This document shows, one piece after another, positions 1 to 7,117 of a DNA stretch of 9,285 nt (its first letter is position 1; the number at the start of each line of letters is the position of its first letter). The notes under the pieces were generated by a model. That model made no database searches, was not told the DNA's origin, and saw only the letters and a list, made by a program, of their open reading frames with translations. The stretch comes from Spirochaeta sp. (GTDB lineage Bacteria > Spirochaetota > Spirochaetia > DSM-2461): the NCBI GenBank assembly GCA_030592625.1, contig JAUVIY010000086.1, positions 1 through 9,285 on the forward strand, written 5' to 3'. Made by a program: the position numbers and the translations under genes.

Positions 1-1188
1 GATATCGGTTTCGGACTCTCTTTCTCCGGAGGACCGGACTTCCCGATTTCAGGACAGATGAGCTGGAACGACCGCAACTTCCTCGGGCGCGGGCAGGTTG
101 TCGGTGCGGAAGTAAATATATCCCCCGATAGACAGAGTGTCACACTACGGTTCACCGAACCGCGGATCCTGGGCAAAAGGTGGTCCGGCGGTGTCGATGT
201 CAGCTGGAGTCACGACGTGAACAGGCGCATCAACCAGGACTGGGACGGAAACGGGCTCCCCGATCCATACAACACCTGGGAGGAGTATGATGCTGCCGGT
301 CGTATCGTCCCCGAAGATTACCAGATGGAATACAAATCCCATTACATATCGACGGGTTTCAGCACCGGATATACCTGGGTGACCCGCCTGGGACGCCTCG
401 GCTTATCCACCGGCCTGCGCTTTACATGGGAATATGTGGATTACGACCCAACGGTATATAGGCCTCATAATCAGGATATCAGGGAAAACCTCGAGAATTG
501 GAAATACGACGATAATATATCCCTGCGTCTGTCGTGGGATACCAGGGATCTGCAATTTGATCCCACTAAAGGGTTCATTCTCAGCGAAAACATTACATTC
601 GCCGGTTTGCTTCCGGTTTCACGCCGGGAATACATTAAAAGTGTCTCACGGTTCAATTACAACCTCCTGATGTTCGATATTCCCGTTAACGATAAGGGTG
701 GAGCATTCAAAAGCACCTTATATTTCAACACCGCATTCCAGGCACTTTTTGATAAGCCCTGGTCGGACACGATTGCGGATCGACAAAGGGACGGTTTCTA
801 CATCGACGGTATGTTTGTCGCCAGGGGATGGGACCCCAGTTCCGGTTATCGTTACCTCTGGGACAATACTCTCCAATTCAAATTCCCGATTTTTCCCAAT
901 ATTCTGGCCTTCGATATTTTCCTGGATGGTGTCGGTGCATGGGTTGCAACCAACGGACAATTTAAAACCAGCAACGCTCTTATGAACATGCATATCAGTG
1001 ACTGGAGATTCACTCTCGGCGCCGGTTTCCGTTTTGCCAACCCGCAGTTCCCCATCGGGATTTATCTGGTAAAGAAGTTCCAATGGGACATCAACGGCAA
1101 TATCAACTGGAATCCGGAGCCTGATCTTGCTGAATTCAAGAACTGGGGTATGGATCTGGTTATTGCCTTCAACATGGATATTTATTAG
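1..1188 (+). CDS. bamA: BamA/Omp85 outer-membrane assembly factor, C-terminal beta-barrel (5' end outside window)
   Basis: The frame is open from base 1 to the TAG at 1186-1188 and gives 395 residues, about the size of the 16-stranded barrel of the BamA/Omp85 family. The POTRA domains and true start lie to the left. Seen: an early segment WNDRNFLGRGQ, matching the start of Omp85 barrels (E. coli BamA has NWLGTG), many alternating polar/aromatic strands, and ARGWDPSSGYR with its RGW at bases 823-831. That RGW sits where loop L6 normally carries the (V)RGF/Y motif. The protein ends in an alternating strand LVIAFNMDIY with a terminal aromatic residue, the expected outer-membrane beta-signal, although Tyr replaces the more usual Phe. 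Family role: inserts and folds beta-barrel proteins in the outer membrane. The skp gene directly behind it supports BamA over TamA or another Omp85 paralogue. The internal ATG at 58 is not the real start. Confidence 0.93.
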   Translation, partial: DIGFGLSFSGGPDFPISGQMSWNDRNFLGRGQVVGAEVNISPDRQSVTLRFTEPRILGKRWSGGVDVSWSHDVNRRINQDWDGNGLPDPYNTWEEYDAAGRIVPEDYQMEYKSHYISTGFSTGYTWVTRLGRLGLSTGLRFTWEYVDYDPTVYRPHNQDIRENLENWKYDDNISLRLSWDTRDLQFDPTKGFILSENITFAGLLPVSRREYIKSVSRFNYNLLMFDIPVNDKGGAFKSTLYFNTAFQALFDKPWSDTIADRQRDGFYIDGMFVARGWDPSSGYRYLWDNTLQFKFPIFPNILAFDIFLDGVGAWVATNGQFKTSNALMNMHISDWRFTLGAGFRFANPQFPIGIYLVKKFQWDINGNINWNPEPDLAEFKNWGMDLVIAFNMDIY

Positions 1189-1191
1189 GAG
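1187..1191 (+). promoter_or_regulatory. Shine-Dalgarno of skp overlapping the bamA stop codon
   Basis: AGGAG at 1187-1191 shares its first two bases with the bamA TAG stop and lies 7 nt before the ATG at 1199. This spacing fixes the skp start at 1199 and suggests that skp translation is coupled to ribosomes finishing bamA. Confidence 0.75.
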
Positions 1192-1198
1192 TCGGAAG

Positions 1199-1723
1199 AT
1201 GAAACGTCTGATTATTTCAATATTTACAGTTACCGGTTTCATGCTGACCTTGCCTCTCGGCGCTGAGCAGATTACTAAAGTTGCCATACTGGATTATACA
1301 AGGATTCTATCGGCCTTCTATGCCGACTCGTCCGAAGCCCGCCGCATTGAAGAAATGAAAACGATCTTCGCGGAAGAAGTACGCAGGCTTCAAGTAGAAA
1401 TCCAGGACCTGGAAGAAAGAAAACTTGAAGCTGAAAATCGCGGAAACTCCCGAGATGCGCTCGATCTGGACAGCCGTATCCAGGACAAAAAACAGTATTA
1501 CCAGGAATATGTCAGAGTCAGGGGTAATCAGATTCAACAGTCCTCAGCCAACCTGGGTTCCAGCAGTGAACTGGCCCGGGAAATCTTGAGGGAAATCCAG
1601 TATGTTGCTGAATCAAACGGGTTCAGTATCGTTCTCAAACGTTCCGATCCGAATCTTCTATGGTGGAGTTACGAAGTCGACATTACCGATCTCGTACTTC
1701 AGCGGCTGATGAGCTCTAATTAA
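1199..1723 (+). CDS. skp: Skp/OmpH-family periplasmic chaperone
   Basis: This is a 174-residue secreted protein of the OmpH/Skp family, which holds unfolded outer-membrane proteins in the periplasm and delivers them to BamA. Residues 1-22 form a signal peptide: KR near the start, a hydrophobic core, and a likely signal peptidase I cut after LGA, before EQITK. Next comes the short beta segment KVAILDYTRIL that opens the family's body domain. A charged, heptad-like region at about residues 43-115, rich in Glu, Arg, Lys and Gln, fits the coiled-coil tentacles of Skp. The C-terminal part has the family pattern: a helix AREILREIQYVAESNGFSIVL, then YEVDITDLVLQRL (compare the usual D-I-T..V...L ending). 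The length is normal for the family. Start chosen at 1199 because it has a well-placed AGGAG and begins the signal peptide. An in-frame ATG at 1127 would overlap bamA by 62 nt and bury the signal peptide. Confidence 0.9.
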   Translation: MKRLIISIFTVTGFMLTLPLGAEQITKVAILDYTRILSAFYADSSEARRIEEMKTIFAEEVRRLQVEIQDLEERKLEAENRGNSRDALDLDSRIQDKKQYYQEYVRVRGNQIQQSSANLGSSSELAREILREIQYVAESNGFSIVLKRSDPNLLWWSYEVDITDLVLQRLMSSN

Positions 1724-1748
1724 ATCAGTCCGGAAGGACTAAAAAAGG

Positions 1749-4340
1749 ATGTCCGCCAGCAAGGAAATGACCCCCATGTTCCGCCAGTACACGAAGCATA
1801 AGGAACAGCACAAGGATGCCGTGCTTTTCTTCAGAATGGGAGATTTCTATGAGATGTTCAAAACCGATGCAGTCGAGGTGAGCCGCTTACTGAATCTCAC
1901 ACTGACTCAGCGACAGGGAATCCCCATGTGCGGCATCCCTTATCATGCCGCAGGCAATTACATTGCGCGCCTTCTGAAGCTCAGTAAGAAGATTGCCATC
2001 TGTGAACAAATCGAACTTCCGCTGAACGGCAAAGGCCTGGCAAAAAGGGAAGTTGTAGAAGTCGTCACACCGGGAACGGTGGTGGATGATTCCTATCTTG
2101 AAGACCGCACGAATAATTATCTGGCGGCTATTGCCGGTGACTTGGAAATTCCCGCATATGCTTATATCGACCTTTCTACCGGAGAATTTCGAGCCACAGT
2201 ACTGTCCGAAGGGATACCAAGAGACGCCCTCCGCAGGGAACTGGCGCGAACCTCTCCCAGGGAACTGATTGTGCAGGAGAGCCTCCTCGAATCGGATGAA
2301 TTCGCCTTTCTGGCCGATGAAGGACCGGTGTTGGATCGTATGCCGGATTGGACATTCGAGCTCACCTCGTCCCGTGACAGACTCATTCGTCAATTCGGGA
2401 CCGTCAACCTGAAAGCTTTCGGACTTGAGGATGATGATCCGAGGATTCCCGTTGCCGGTGCCCTTCTGGAATATCTGGACGATAATCATCGAGGCCTGTT
2501 ACCCCATATCAGAGCCATCCAAGTCTATGGAGAGAATGATTCCGTCGGGCTTGATGAATCCACAATCAGAAACCTGGAACTTGTTCGAAACCTGCAGGAC
2601 GGCGGAACCTCATTCACACTTCTTGATACCCTGGATCATACTAAAACATCTCCAGGGGCCAGAAACCTGAGAAGGCGAATTCTTCAGCCGTTCCCTGATG
2701 TCGGCAGGGCTTCCTCATATCACAACCGGGTGGAAAAGCTTTATCACGATCAGGTTGTCCTCGCTGCCTTGAGAGAAACTCTCTCAGGCATATTGGACCT
2801 GGAACGTCTGGCGGCAAGAACGGCGATGGATAGAGCTCATGCCAAGGATTTACTGGCGGTGCGAAACTCCTTGAACAAGGCCTCAGACGTTCGGAACATG
2901 CTTGACGACTGGATTCTTGACGATGGATCAGGGGGATTGGACGAATTATTTCAACCCCTTGAGACACTGGCCGGATTCCTTGACCGATCTCTGATGGAAG
3001 ATCCTTCAATCCTGCTTACCGAGGGCCGTCTGATCAGGGAAGGGTGGGATGACGAAATAGATAGGATGAGGCATGTCCGGGATGAGGGTAAAAATCTGCT
3101 GAACGAATACGTAGCGGAAGAAAAATCCGCCACTGGAATAAACTCTCTCAAACTTAAATACAACCGTATACTCGGATACTTTCTCGAGGTGACAAAAAAT
3201 CAGTCCGACAAGGTACCGGAAAGATTCCGCAGGCGACAGTCCCTCACCCAAGCGGAAAGATTTTCAACCAATAAACTGGAGGAATTGGAAACCGAGATAA
3301 CAAGTGTTGGTGAACGCATCATCGATCGAGAAAGAGAAATCTTTCTAGCTATAAGGTTGGAAGTTAAAAATCATGTCCCTCAGCTTCTTCGTCTGGCAGG
3401 TATTATTTCTGAAATCGATGTAGTTCAATCATATGCTCATGCATCGACAGAATATGGCTATGTAAGACCGCAGATGTCTGAAGATTCACGAACAAAAATT
3501 ACCGGAGGGAGACATCCTGTCGTAGAACGCTATCTCCCTCATGGTGCGTTTGTGCCGAACAGTGTCAGTCTGTCCGGGGAAGGTATCTCATTCGCCCTTG
3601 TCACAGGTCCAAACATGGCCGGCAAGTCTACTGTTCTAAGGCAAGTGGCACTGATAACTCTTATGGCACAGGCAGGCAGTTTTGTACCCGCCGATTCCGC
3701 CATAATAGGCGTTACCGACAAAATTTATTGCCGTGTCGGCGCTTCGGACAATCTGGCCAGGGGGGAATCGACATTCCTGGTCGAAATGAATGAAACTGCC
3801 AACATTCTCAGAAATGCCAGTTCGCAGAGCCTTGTCATCATGGACGAAGTAGGCCGTGGTACCGGTACCGCCGATGGACTGGCAATTGCCACGGCCGTGT
3901 GTGAATACCTTCTTGGAAATAACGCTCCGAGAACCTTGTTTGCCACACATTACAGGGAGCTCACCAGATTAATTCATCCCCACCTCATCAACCTGTCAAT
4001 GGCCGTCAGAGAGGAAGGCGGTCAGGTGATTTTCCCGAAAACACTCATTATGGGTCCGGCTGAAGCCTCGTATGGTATTCATGTCGGCGCTTTAGCCGGC
4101 TTGCCTGATGAGGTTGTCGAGCGAGCGAAAGATCTTCTCGAATCTCAAGACGGGAATGTTGAAGAAACACCGGAGACCTTGCCAATACGATTTGAGCGAA
4201 AGAAGGCGGCCCCACTATTGTTCGATCCTCGTGAATTGATTATTGACAGTCTGCAGGATCTGGATCTGGATAATCTGACACCGATGGAATCACTGAAACT
4301 TCTGGTTGATTGGCAGGATGAACTCAATTCATCGGAGTAA
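1749..4340 (+). CDS. mutS: DNA mismatch repair protein MutS
   Basis: This 863-residue protein is a full-length MutS1-type mismatch sensor, which binds mispairs as a clamp and recruits MutL using ATP. The mismatch-recognition domain carries GDFYEMF with the diagnostic Phe-X-Glu at F33-Y34-E35, the wedge that stacks on the mispaired base and is absent from MutS2. A connector and lever/clamp core follow, to about residue 560. The ATPase domain has Walker A GPNMAGKST at 620-628, the ABC-type signature region ESTFLVEMNET at 673-683, Walker B LVIMDE at 695-700 and the H-loop FATHY with H734. The tail LDLDNLTPMESLKLLVDW resembles the conserved C-terminal segment of MutS. All key residues are present, so it should be active. 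Start: AGGA at 1735-1738 lies 10 nt upstream, and the sequence starts at the usual family position. It lies 25 nt behind skp, an arrangement I recall from Treponema. No mutL is in the window. Confidence 0.97.
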   Translation: MSASKEMTPMFRQYTKHKEQHKDAVLFFRMGDFYEMFKTDAVEVSRLLNLTLTQRQGIPMCGIPYHAAGNYIARLLKLSKKIAICEQIELPLNGKGLAKREVVEVVTPGTVVDDSYLEDRTNNYLAAIAGDLEIPAYAYIDLSTGEFRATVLSEGIPRDALRRELARTSPRELIVQESLLESDEFAFLADEGPVLDRMPDWTFELTSSRDRLIRQFGTVNLKAFGLEDDDPRIPVAGALLEYLDDNHRGLLPHIRAIQVYGENDSVGLDESTIRNLELVRNLQDGGTSFTLLDTLDHTKTSPGARNLRRRILQPFPDVGRASSYHNRVEKLYHDQVVLAALRETLSGILDLERLAARTAMDRAHAKDLLAVRNSLNKASDVRNMLDDWILDDGSGGLDELFQPLETLAGFLDRSLMEDPSILLTEGRLIREGWDDEIDRMRHVRDEGKNLLNEYVAEEKSATGINSLKLKYNRILGYFLEVTKNQSDKVPERFRRRQSLTQAERFSTNKLEELETEITSVGERIIDREREIFLAIRLEVKNHVPQLLRLAGIISEIDVVQSYAHASTEYGYVRPQMSEDSRTKITGGRHPVVERYLPHGAFVPNSVSLSGEGISFALVTGPNMAGKSTVLRQVALITLMAQAGSFVPADSAIIGVTDKIYCRVGASDNLARGESTFLVEMNETANILRNASSQSLVIMDEVGRGTGTADGLAIATAVCEYLLGNNAPRTLFATHYRELTRLIHPHLINLSMAVREEGGQVIFPKTLIMGPAEASYGIHVGALAGLPDEVVERAKDLLESQDGNVEETPETLPIRFERKKAAPLLFDPRELIIDSLQDLDLDNLTPMESLKLLVDWQDELNSSE

Positions 4341-4350
4341 TCTCAAGCAT

Positions 4351-4380
4351 TTGACATAGTCGGCGCGTCATTCCAATTAA
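4351..4380 (+). promoter_or_regulatory. Possible weak promoter in the mutS-comF gap
   Basis: The 39-nt gap after mutS contains a perfect -35 box, TTGACA, at 4351-4356. The best -10 at allowed spacing is AATTAA at 4375-4380 (18-nt spacer), which matches the TATAAT consensus at only three positions, so this is a weak call. If it is used, transcription would begin near 4387, almost on the second comF ATG at 4389, giving a leaderless or near-leaderless message. The alternative is that the box is chance and comF is read through from mutS. Confidence 0.25.
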
Positions 4381-5039
4381 TGATATCCATGATTTACTTG
4401 TGTCCTGTCTGCAGCCGCCCGTCAACAGGTTATATGCGGCCCTGCGCCACATGCGGAGACGAAATCCTGAATCACTCCGACACAACATGCAGTTTGTGTG
4501 CTATAGACCTGGCAGGCTGTGACGATCCCTGTCCCGCCTGCAGAATGGATGCACCGCAGATTGATGGAATGAATGCCGTTGGTCCGTGGACAGGTCCGCT
4601 TCGTGAGTGGTTATCGGCACTGAAATACGGTGGTGATACACGAATGGCAGAATGGCTGTCGGAAAAGTTGGCGGAGAAATGGAAGACCGATTGGGCTGGT
4701 ATTCATTTGATACCGGTACCACCGCGACCGGCAAGAATATTTCGCAGCGGTATCGATCCGGTCTGGTTACTTGCACTTGGTATGCGTAGGCGTGGTACCC
4801 CGGTGGTCCGGCTGCTCCGCCGTAAGGGAAAGCGGACCCAGAAAAACCTGAGCCGCTTGGACCGTTTGGATGAAGGAGCCCTGAAGTATGAAATCAGACG
4901 AAGTGCACGAATCACTCAGAAAGAATATGTACTGCTGGATGATGTCAGCACAACTGGGACCACTTTGAATGTGTGCGCCCGTATTCTGAAGTCTGCAGGA
5001 GCTGAACGAGTTTACGGATTGGTGGTCTGTAAAGATTAA
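4380..5039 (+). CDS. comF: ComF-family phosphoribosyltransferase-like protein with Cys-rich zinc-finger N-terminus
   Basis: This 219-residue protein is of the ComF/GntX type. In competent bacteria ComF is a cytoplasmic factor required for DNA uptake; in others its role is unclear. Residues 8-54 contain four Cys-x-x-Cys pairs (C8/C11, C22/C25, C37/C40, C51/C54) plus C47, enough for two zinc sites. The rest is a type I phosphoribosyltransferase fold: IPVPPRPARIFRSGIDP at 111-127 (the family's PVP..R...RGF motif, here with SGI in place of RGF), QKNLSRLDR at 154-162, and the PRPP loop VLLDDVSTTGTTL at 184-196, whose two Asp and following Thr-rich turn are intact. Start uncertain: the ATG at 4380 and the one at 4389 both lack a recognisable Shine-Dalgarno, and both keep the first Cys pair. 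The gene is 39 nt behind mutS, in the same reading frame, and probably co-transcribed. Function in competence is inferred only from the family. Confidence 0.88.
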   Translation: MISMIYLCPVCSRPSTGYMRPCATCGDEILNHSDTTCSLCAIDLAGCDDPCPACRMDAPQIDGMNAVGPWTGPLREWLSALKYGGDTRMAEWLSEKLAEKWKTDWAGIHLIPVPPRPARIFRSGIDPVWLLALGMRRRGTPVVRLLRRKGKRTQKNLSRLDRLDEGALKYEIRRSARITQKEYVLLDDVSTTGTTLNVCARILKSAGAERVYGLVVCKD

Positions 5040-5058
5040 CCGGTTTCACACTCGCACC

Positions 5059-5087
5059 TTGACTCGCAACCCTTATATCGGTAATAT
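5059..5087 (+). promoter_or_regulatory. Predicted sigma70-type promoter of the rimP-nusA-infB operon
   Basis: TTGACT at 5059-5064 (five of six consensus bases) is followed after exactly 17 nt by TAATAT at 5082-5087 (four of six). The expected transcription start is about 5094, giving a leader of roughly 75 nt before rimP. It lies just after the comF stop, in the only long gap in the window, which fits a promoter for the downstream operon. The surrounding bases are AT-rich. No operator-like inverted repeat was seen over the -35 or -10. Confidence 0.6.
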
Positions 5088-5117
5088 TCGTTGATTAGTA
5101 ATTCGTCAGAAGTTGTG

Positions 5118-5146
5118 AAGAGCCCGCACTGCGGTCTCTTTTTTTT
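5118..5146 (+). terminator. Intrinsic terminator in the rimP leader (candidate attenuator)
   Basis: AAGAGCCCGC at 5118-5127 pairs with GCGGTCTCTT at 5131-5140. All ten positions pair except one C/T mismatch, and the loop is 3 nt. A run of eight T (5139-5146) overlaps the end of the 3' arm, the standard form of a rho-independent terminator. It ends 23 nt before the rimP ATG and lies downstream of the predicted promoter at 5059-5087, so it probably acts as a leaky or regulated terminator in the operon's own leader as well as ending transcription from comF. A conserved terminator-like rimP leader is known in other bacteria (Rfam rimP leader family, described in proteobacteria). Whether this one is homologous cannot be told by eye. 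Confidence 0.8.
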
Positions 5147-5169
5147 GGCCTGACTTTATTGAGAGGAAT

Positions 5170-5595
5170 ATGGAGACGGATAACGAACTGGAAAAAATCA
5201 TCTCGCCCCTTCTGGACGGGATGGGACTTTCCCTCGTGGAAATCTCCATCGGACGCCACAGAGGTGATGTCAAAGTGAATCTGGTCCTGTACAAAAATGA
5301 AGGTATCAGTCTGGACGATCTTACCAAGGCACAGAAAATTCTTCGTCCCAGGTTGGAACTTGAGTTTGACCGGGGAGACCTGTCTATGGAAATCTCATCT
5401 CCGGGTATGTCGAGAGTCATTAAAAGTACTCGTGAATACCCAATTTTCGTCGGCAGGAAGATCCGTCTGCTTCTCGACGAAGAATGGATAGAGGGAACTC
5501 TCAAAGGATCGGATGATGACAGTATCAGTATCGAAACAGATAGTGAGGAGCTGGATATCCCGATGAAGCAAATCAGGAAGGCCAGACTTAATTAA
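5170..5595 (+). CDS. rimP: Ribosome maturation factor RimP
   Basis: This 141-residue protein, slightly short for a family usually near 150, is a small cytoplasmic factor needed for late assembly of the 30S ribosomal subunit. The N-terminal alpha/beta domain (about residues 1-80) has the typical opening ELEKIISPLLDGMGLSLVEISIG, then VKVNLVLYKNEGISLDDL, and the family hallmark MEISSPGMSR with SSPG at 76-79. The C-terminal part (about 90-141) is the Sm-like barrel, beginning FVGRKIRLLL and ending KQIRKARL. The start at 5170 is preceded by GAGAGGA at 5161-5167, only 2 nt from the ATG. This is unusually close and may give weak initiation, but no downstream start keeps the first helix. The gene is first in the rimP-nusA-infB operon, directly behind the leader terminator. 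Confidence 0.93.
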   Translation: METDNELEKIISPLLDGMGLSLVEISIGRHRGDVKVNLVLYKNEGISLDDLTKAQKILRPRLELEFDRGDLSMEISSPGMSRVIKSTREYPIFVGRKIRLLLDEEWIEGTLKGSDDDSISIETDSEELDIPMKQIRKARLN

Positions 5596-5601
5596 AGAAT
5601 G

Positions 5602-5607
5602 AAGGAG
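5602..5607 (+). promoter_or_regulatory. Shine-Dalgarno of nusA
   Basis: AAGGAG at 5602-5607 lies in the 23-nt gap after rimP, 11 nt before the ATG at 5619. The match to the anti-Shine-Dalgarno is strong, though the spacing is long. It supports the 5619 start. Confidence 0.6.
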
Positions 5608-5618
5608 ACTCGCGGGTA

Positions 5619-7112
5619 ATGAATGCCGATTTTGCCGACTCGATAAGACTTATTCAATCCGAAAGGGGAATCACCGAAGACCTTGTGCTGGCCACTATCG
5701 AAGAATTCCTGATGGCTGCTTACAAGAAAACCTTCGGAACCTCGGAAAACGCCGTCGTCAGATTTTCTGAATCGGGTGGTGATGTAGCTATCTATGCCAA
5801 AAAAATCATTGTTGAGGACGATGACCTATACGATCCGGTTTCCGAAATTGAACTTGCCGAAGCACTTGAATTGAATGAAGAGTGCGAAATCGGCGATGAA
5901 CTCCTGATTGAGATCGATCCGAAAGAATTCGATCGCGGGGCCGTCCAGAGCGCCAAACAGAAAGCCCGACAGAACCTCCGTGAGATTCAGAAAGATACAC
6001 TGTATTCAGAGTTCAAGGATAAAGTCGGAGAGATGATTATCGGTTATTTCCAACGGGAAAAAAATGGGACAATTTTTGTTGATCTTGGGAAAACCGAAGG
6101 CATCCTGCCTAGAAGGTTCCAGTCTCCCAGGGAGGAATACCACCACGGAGATCGGATCAAAGCCATGATTGCCGAGGTGAAGAAAGCTCCTACCGGTCTT
6201 GAAATCATCCTGTCACGCTCTCATGGTGAATTCGTCAAGCGAATTTTTGAGCTCGAAGTACCGGAAATTTATGACGGAACGGTCGAAGTTTTTAAAATTG
6301 TCCGTGAGCCGGGATACAGAACGAAGGTTGCCGTATATTCCACCCGAGATGATGTCGATCCCGTGGGAGCATGCGTCGGACTCAAGGGTGTCAGGATTCA
6401 GGCTATCGTTCGGGAGTTGGAAGGTGAGAAAATCGATATCCTGAAATACGATAGCGATCCTATGACCTTTATGCGAAATGCACTCAGTCCGGCGGAGGTT
6501 CAGGATGTTATTGTTCTCGACGGTGGTAAGCGGCAGGCTCTGGCCATTGTACCGGAGCAGCAGCTGTCCCTGGCCATCGGAAAGCAGGGGCTTAACGTCA
6601 GGCTGGCCAACAGACTTGTCGACTGGAATATTGATGTAAAAACTGAGGCTCAATTTTCCGAAATGGATGTTTCACGGGAAATCTCCCGGGCCGCATCCGA
6701 TCTCTTCAGAGGGATTGATGAGGTTGAAGAGGAAATTACTAAAATCGGTGAATTACCCGACATCTCCGAACGTCTCGTTTCCCTTCTCAAGGAGAATGGA
6801 ATTGAACTAATTGAAACTCTCATTAGTCTTACAACCGTGGAACTTGAAGGACTGAGCGGATTGACGCCTTCCGATGTTGATCAGATTCAGAAAATCATCG
6901 AAGATAACGTGGAAATAATCGAAAGTGACGAAGAGGAAGTCCTCGAAGACGGTCTGGAAACCGAAGAACCGACCGGCGGAGCCGAAGATGAAGTTGAAAC
7001 TTATGAATGCCCGGAATGTGAGCAGCAGATAACTGCCGACATGAGCGTTTGTCCGAACTGTGGTGTTGGATTGAGTTTTGAGATAGAAGAAGTTGAGGAG
7101 CAGGAAGAATAG
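5619..7112 (+). CDS. nusA: Transcription termination/antitermination factor NusA with acidic C-terminal zinc-ribbon tail
   Basis: This 497-residue protein binds RNA polymerase and the emerging transcript and modulates pausing, termination and antitermination. Domains in order: N-terminal RNAP-binding domain at about 1-130 (opening SIRLIQSERGI, with AAYKK and DPKEFDRGAVQSAKQ); S1 domain at about 134-200 (GYFQREKNGTIFVDLGKTEGILPRR); KH1 around DPVGACVGLKGVRI at 247-260; KH2 around SLAIGKQGLNVRLANRL at 317-333. This core is standard. Beyond it, residues about 370-430 form a helical stretch that may be a helix-hairpin-helix-like repeat (LEGLSGLTPSDVDQIQKII). A strongly acidic linker at about 434-461 follows, then a zinc ribbon with C464/C467 and C478/C481 (CPEC and CPNC) and an acidic end. 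The ribbon is not part of the E. coli or Bacillus subtilis protein, and its role is unknown to me. It lies 23 nt behind rimP and 5 nt before infB. Confidence 0.96.
   Translation: MNADFADSIRLIQSERGITEDLVLATIEEFLMAAYKKTFGTSENAVVRFSESGGDVAIYAKKIIVEDDDLYDPVSEIELAEALELNEECEIGDELLIEIDPKEFDRGAVQSAKQKARQNLREIQKDTLYSEFKDKVGEMIIGYFQREKNGTIFVDLGKTEGILPRRFQSPREEYHHGDRIKAMIAEVKKAPTGLEIILSRSHGEFVKRIFELEVPEIYDGTVEVFKIVREPGYRTKVAVYSTRDDVDPVGACVGLKGVRIQAIVRELEGEKIDILKYDSDPMTFMRNALSPAEVQDVIVLDGGKRQALAIVPEQQLSLAIGKQGLNVRLANRLVDWNIDVKTEAQFSEMDVSREISRAASDLFRGIDEVEEEITKIGELPDISERLVSLLKENGIELIETLISLTTVELEGLSGLTPSDVDQIQKIIEDNVEIIESDEEEVLEDGLETEEPTGGAEDEVETYECPECEQQITADMSVCPNCGVGLSFEIEEVEEQEE
7095..7107 (+). promoter_or_regulatory. 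Purine-rich ribosome-binding region for infB inside the nusA 3' end
   Basis: GAGGAG (7095-7100) and AGGAAG (7102-7107) lie within the last nusA codons, which encode the acidic end VEEQEE. AGGAAG ends 10 nt before the infB ATG at 7118. The Glu-rich NusA tail thus also supplies the Shine-Dalgarno for infB. With a 5-nt gap between genes, this suggests translational coupling. Confidence 0.55.
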
Positions 7113-7117
7113 AATAT

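Noticed and set aside
1127..1198. In-frame upstream ATG that would lengthen skp by 24 residues
   Set aside because: It overlaps bamA, has no good Shine-Dalgarno, and would put the signal peptide in the middle of the protein. The ATG at 1199 has AGGAG at proper distance.
718..1287. 189-residue minus-strand open frame opposite bamA and skp
   Set aside because: It lies wholly opposite well-supported coding sequence, with no recognisable family features.
1887..2489. 200-residue minus-strand open frame opposite mutS
   Set aside because: It is a shadow of the conserved mutS N-terminal half, with no independent evidence.
4338..4380. Possible MutS-ComF fusion by stop-codon readthrough, because both genes are in the same frame with only one TAA between them
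   Set aside because: TAA followed by T is an efficient stop, the gap codons look unconstrained, and both proteins end or begin at normal family positions.
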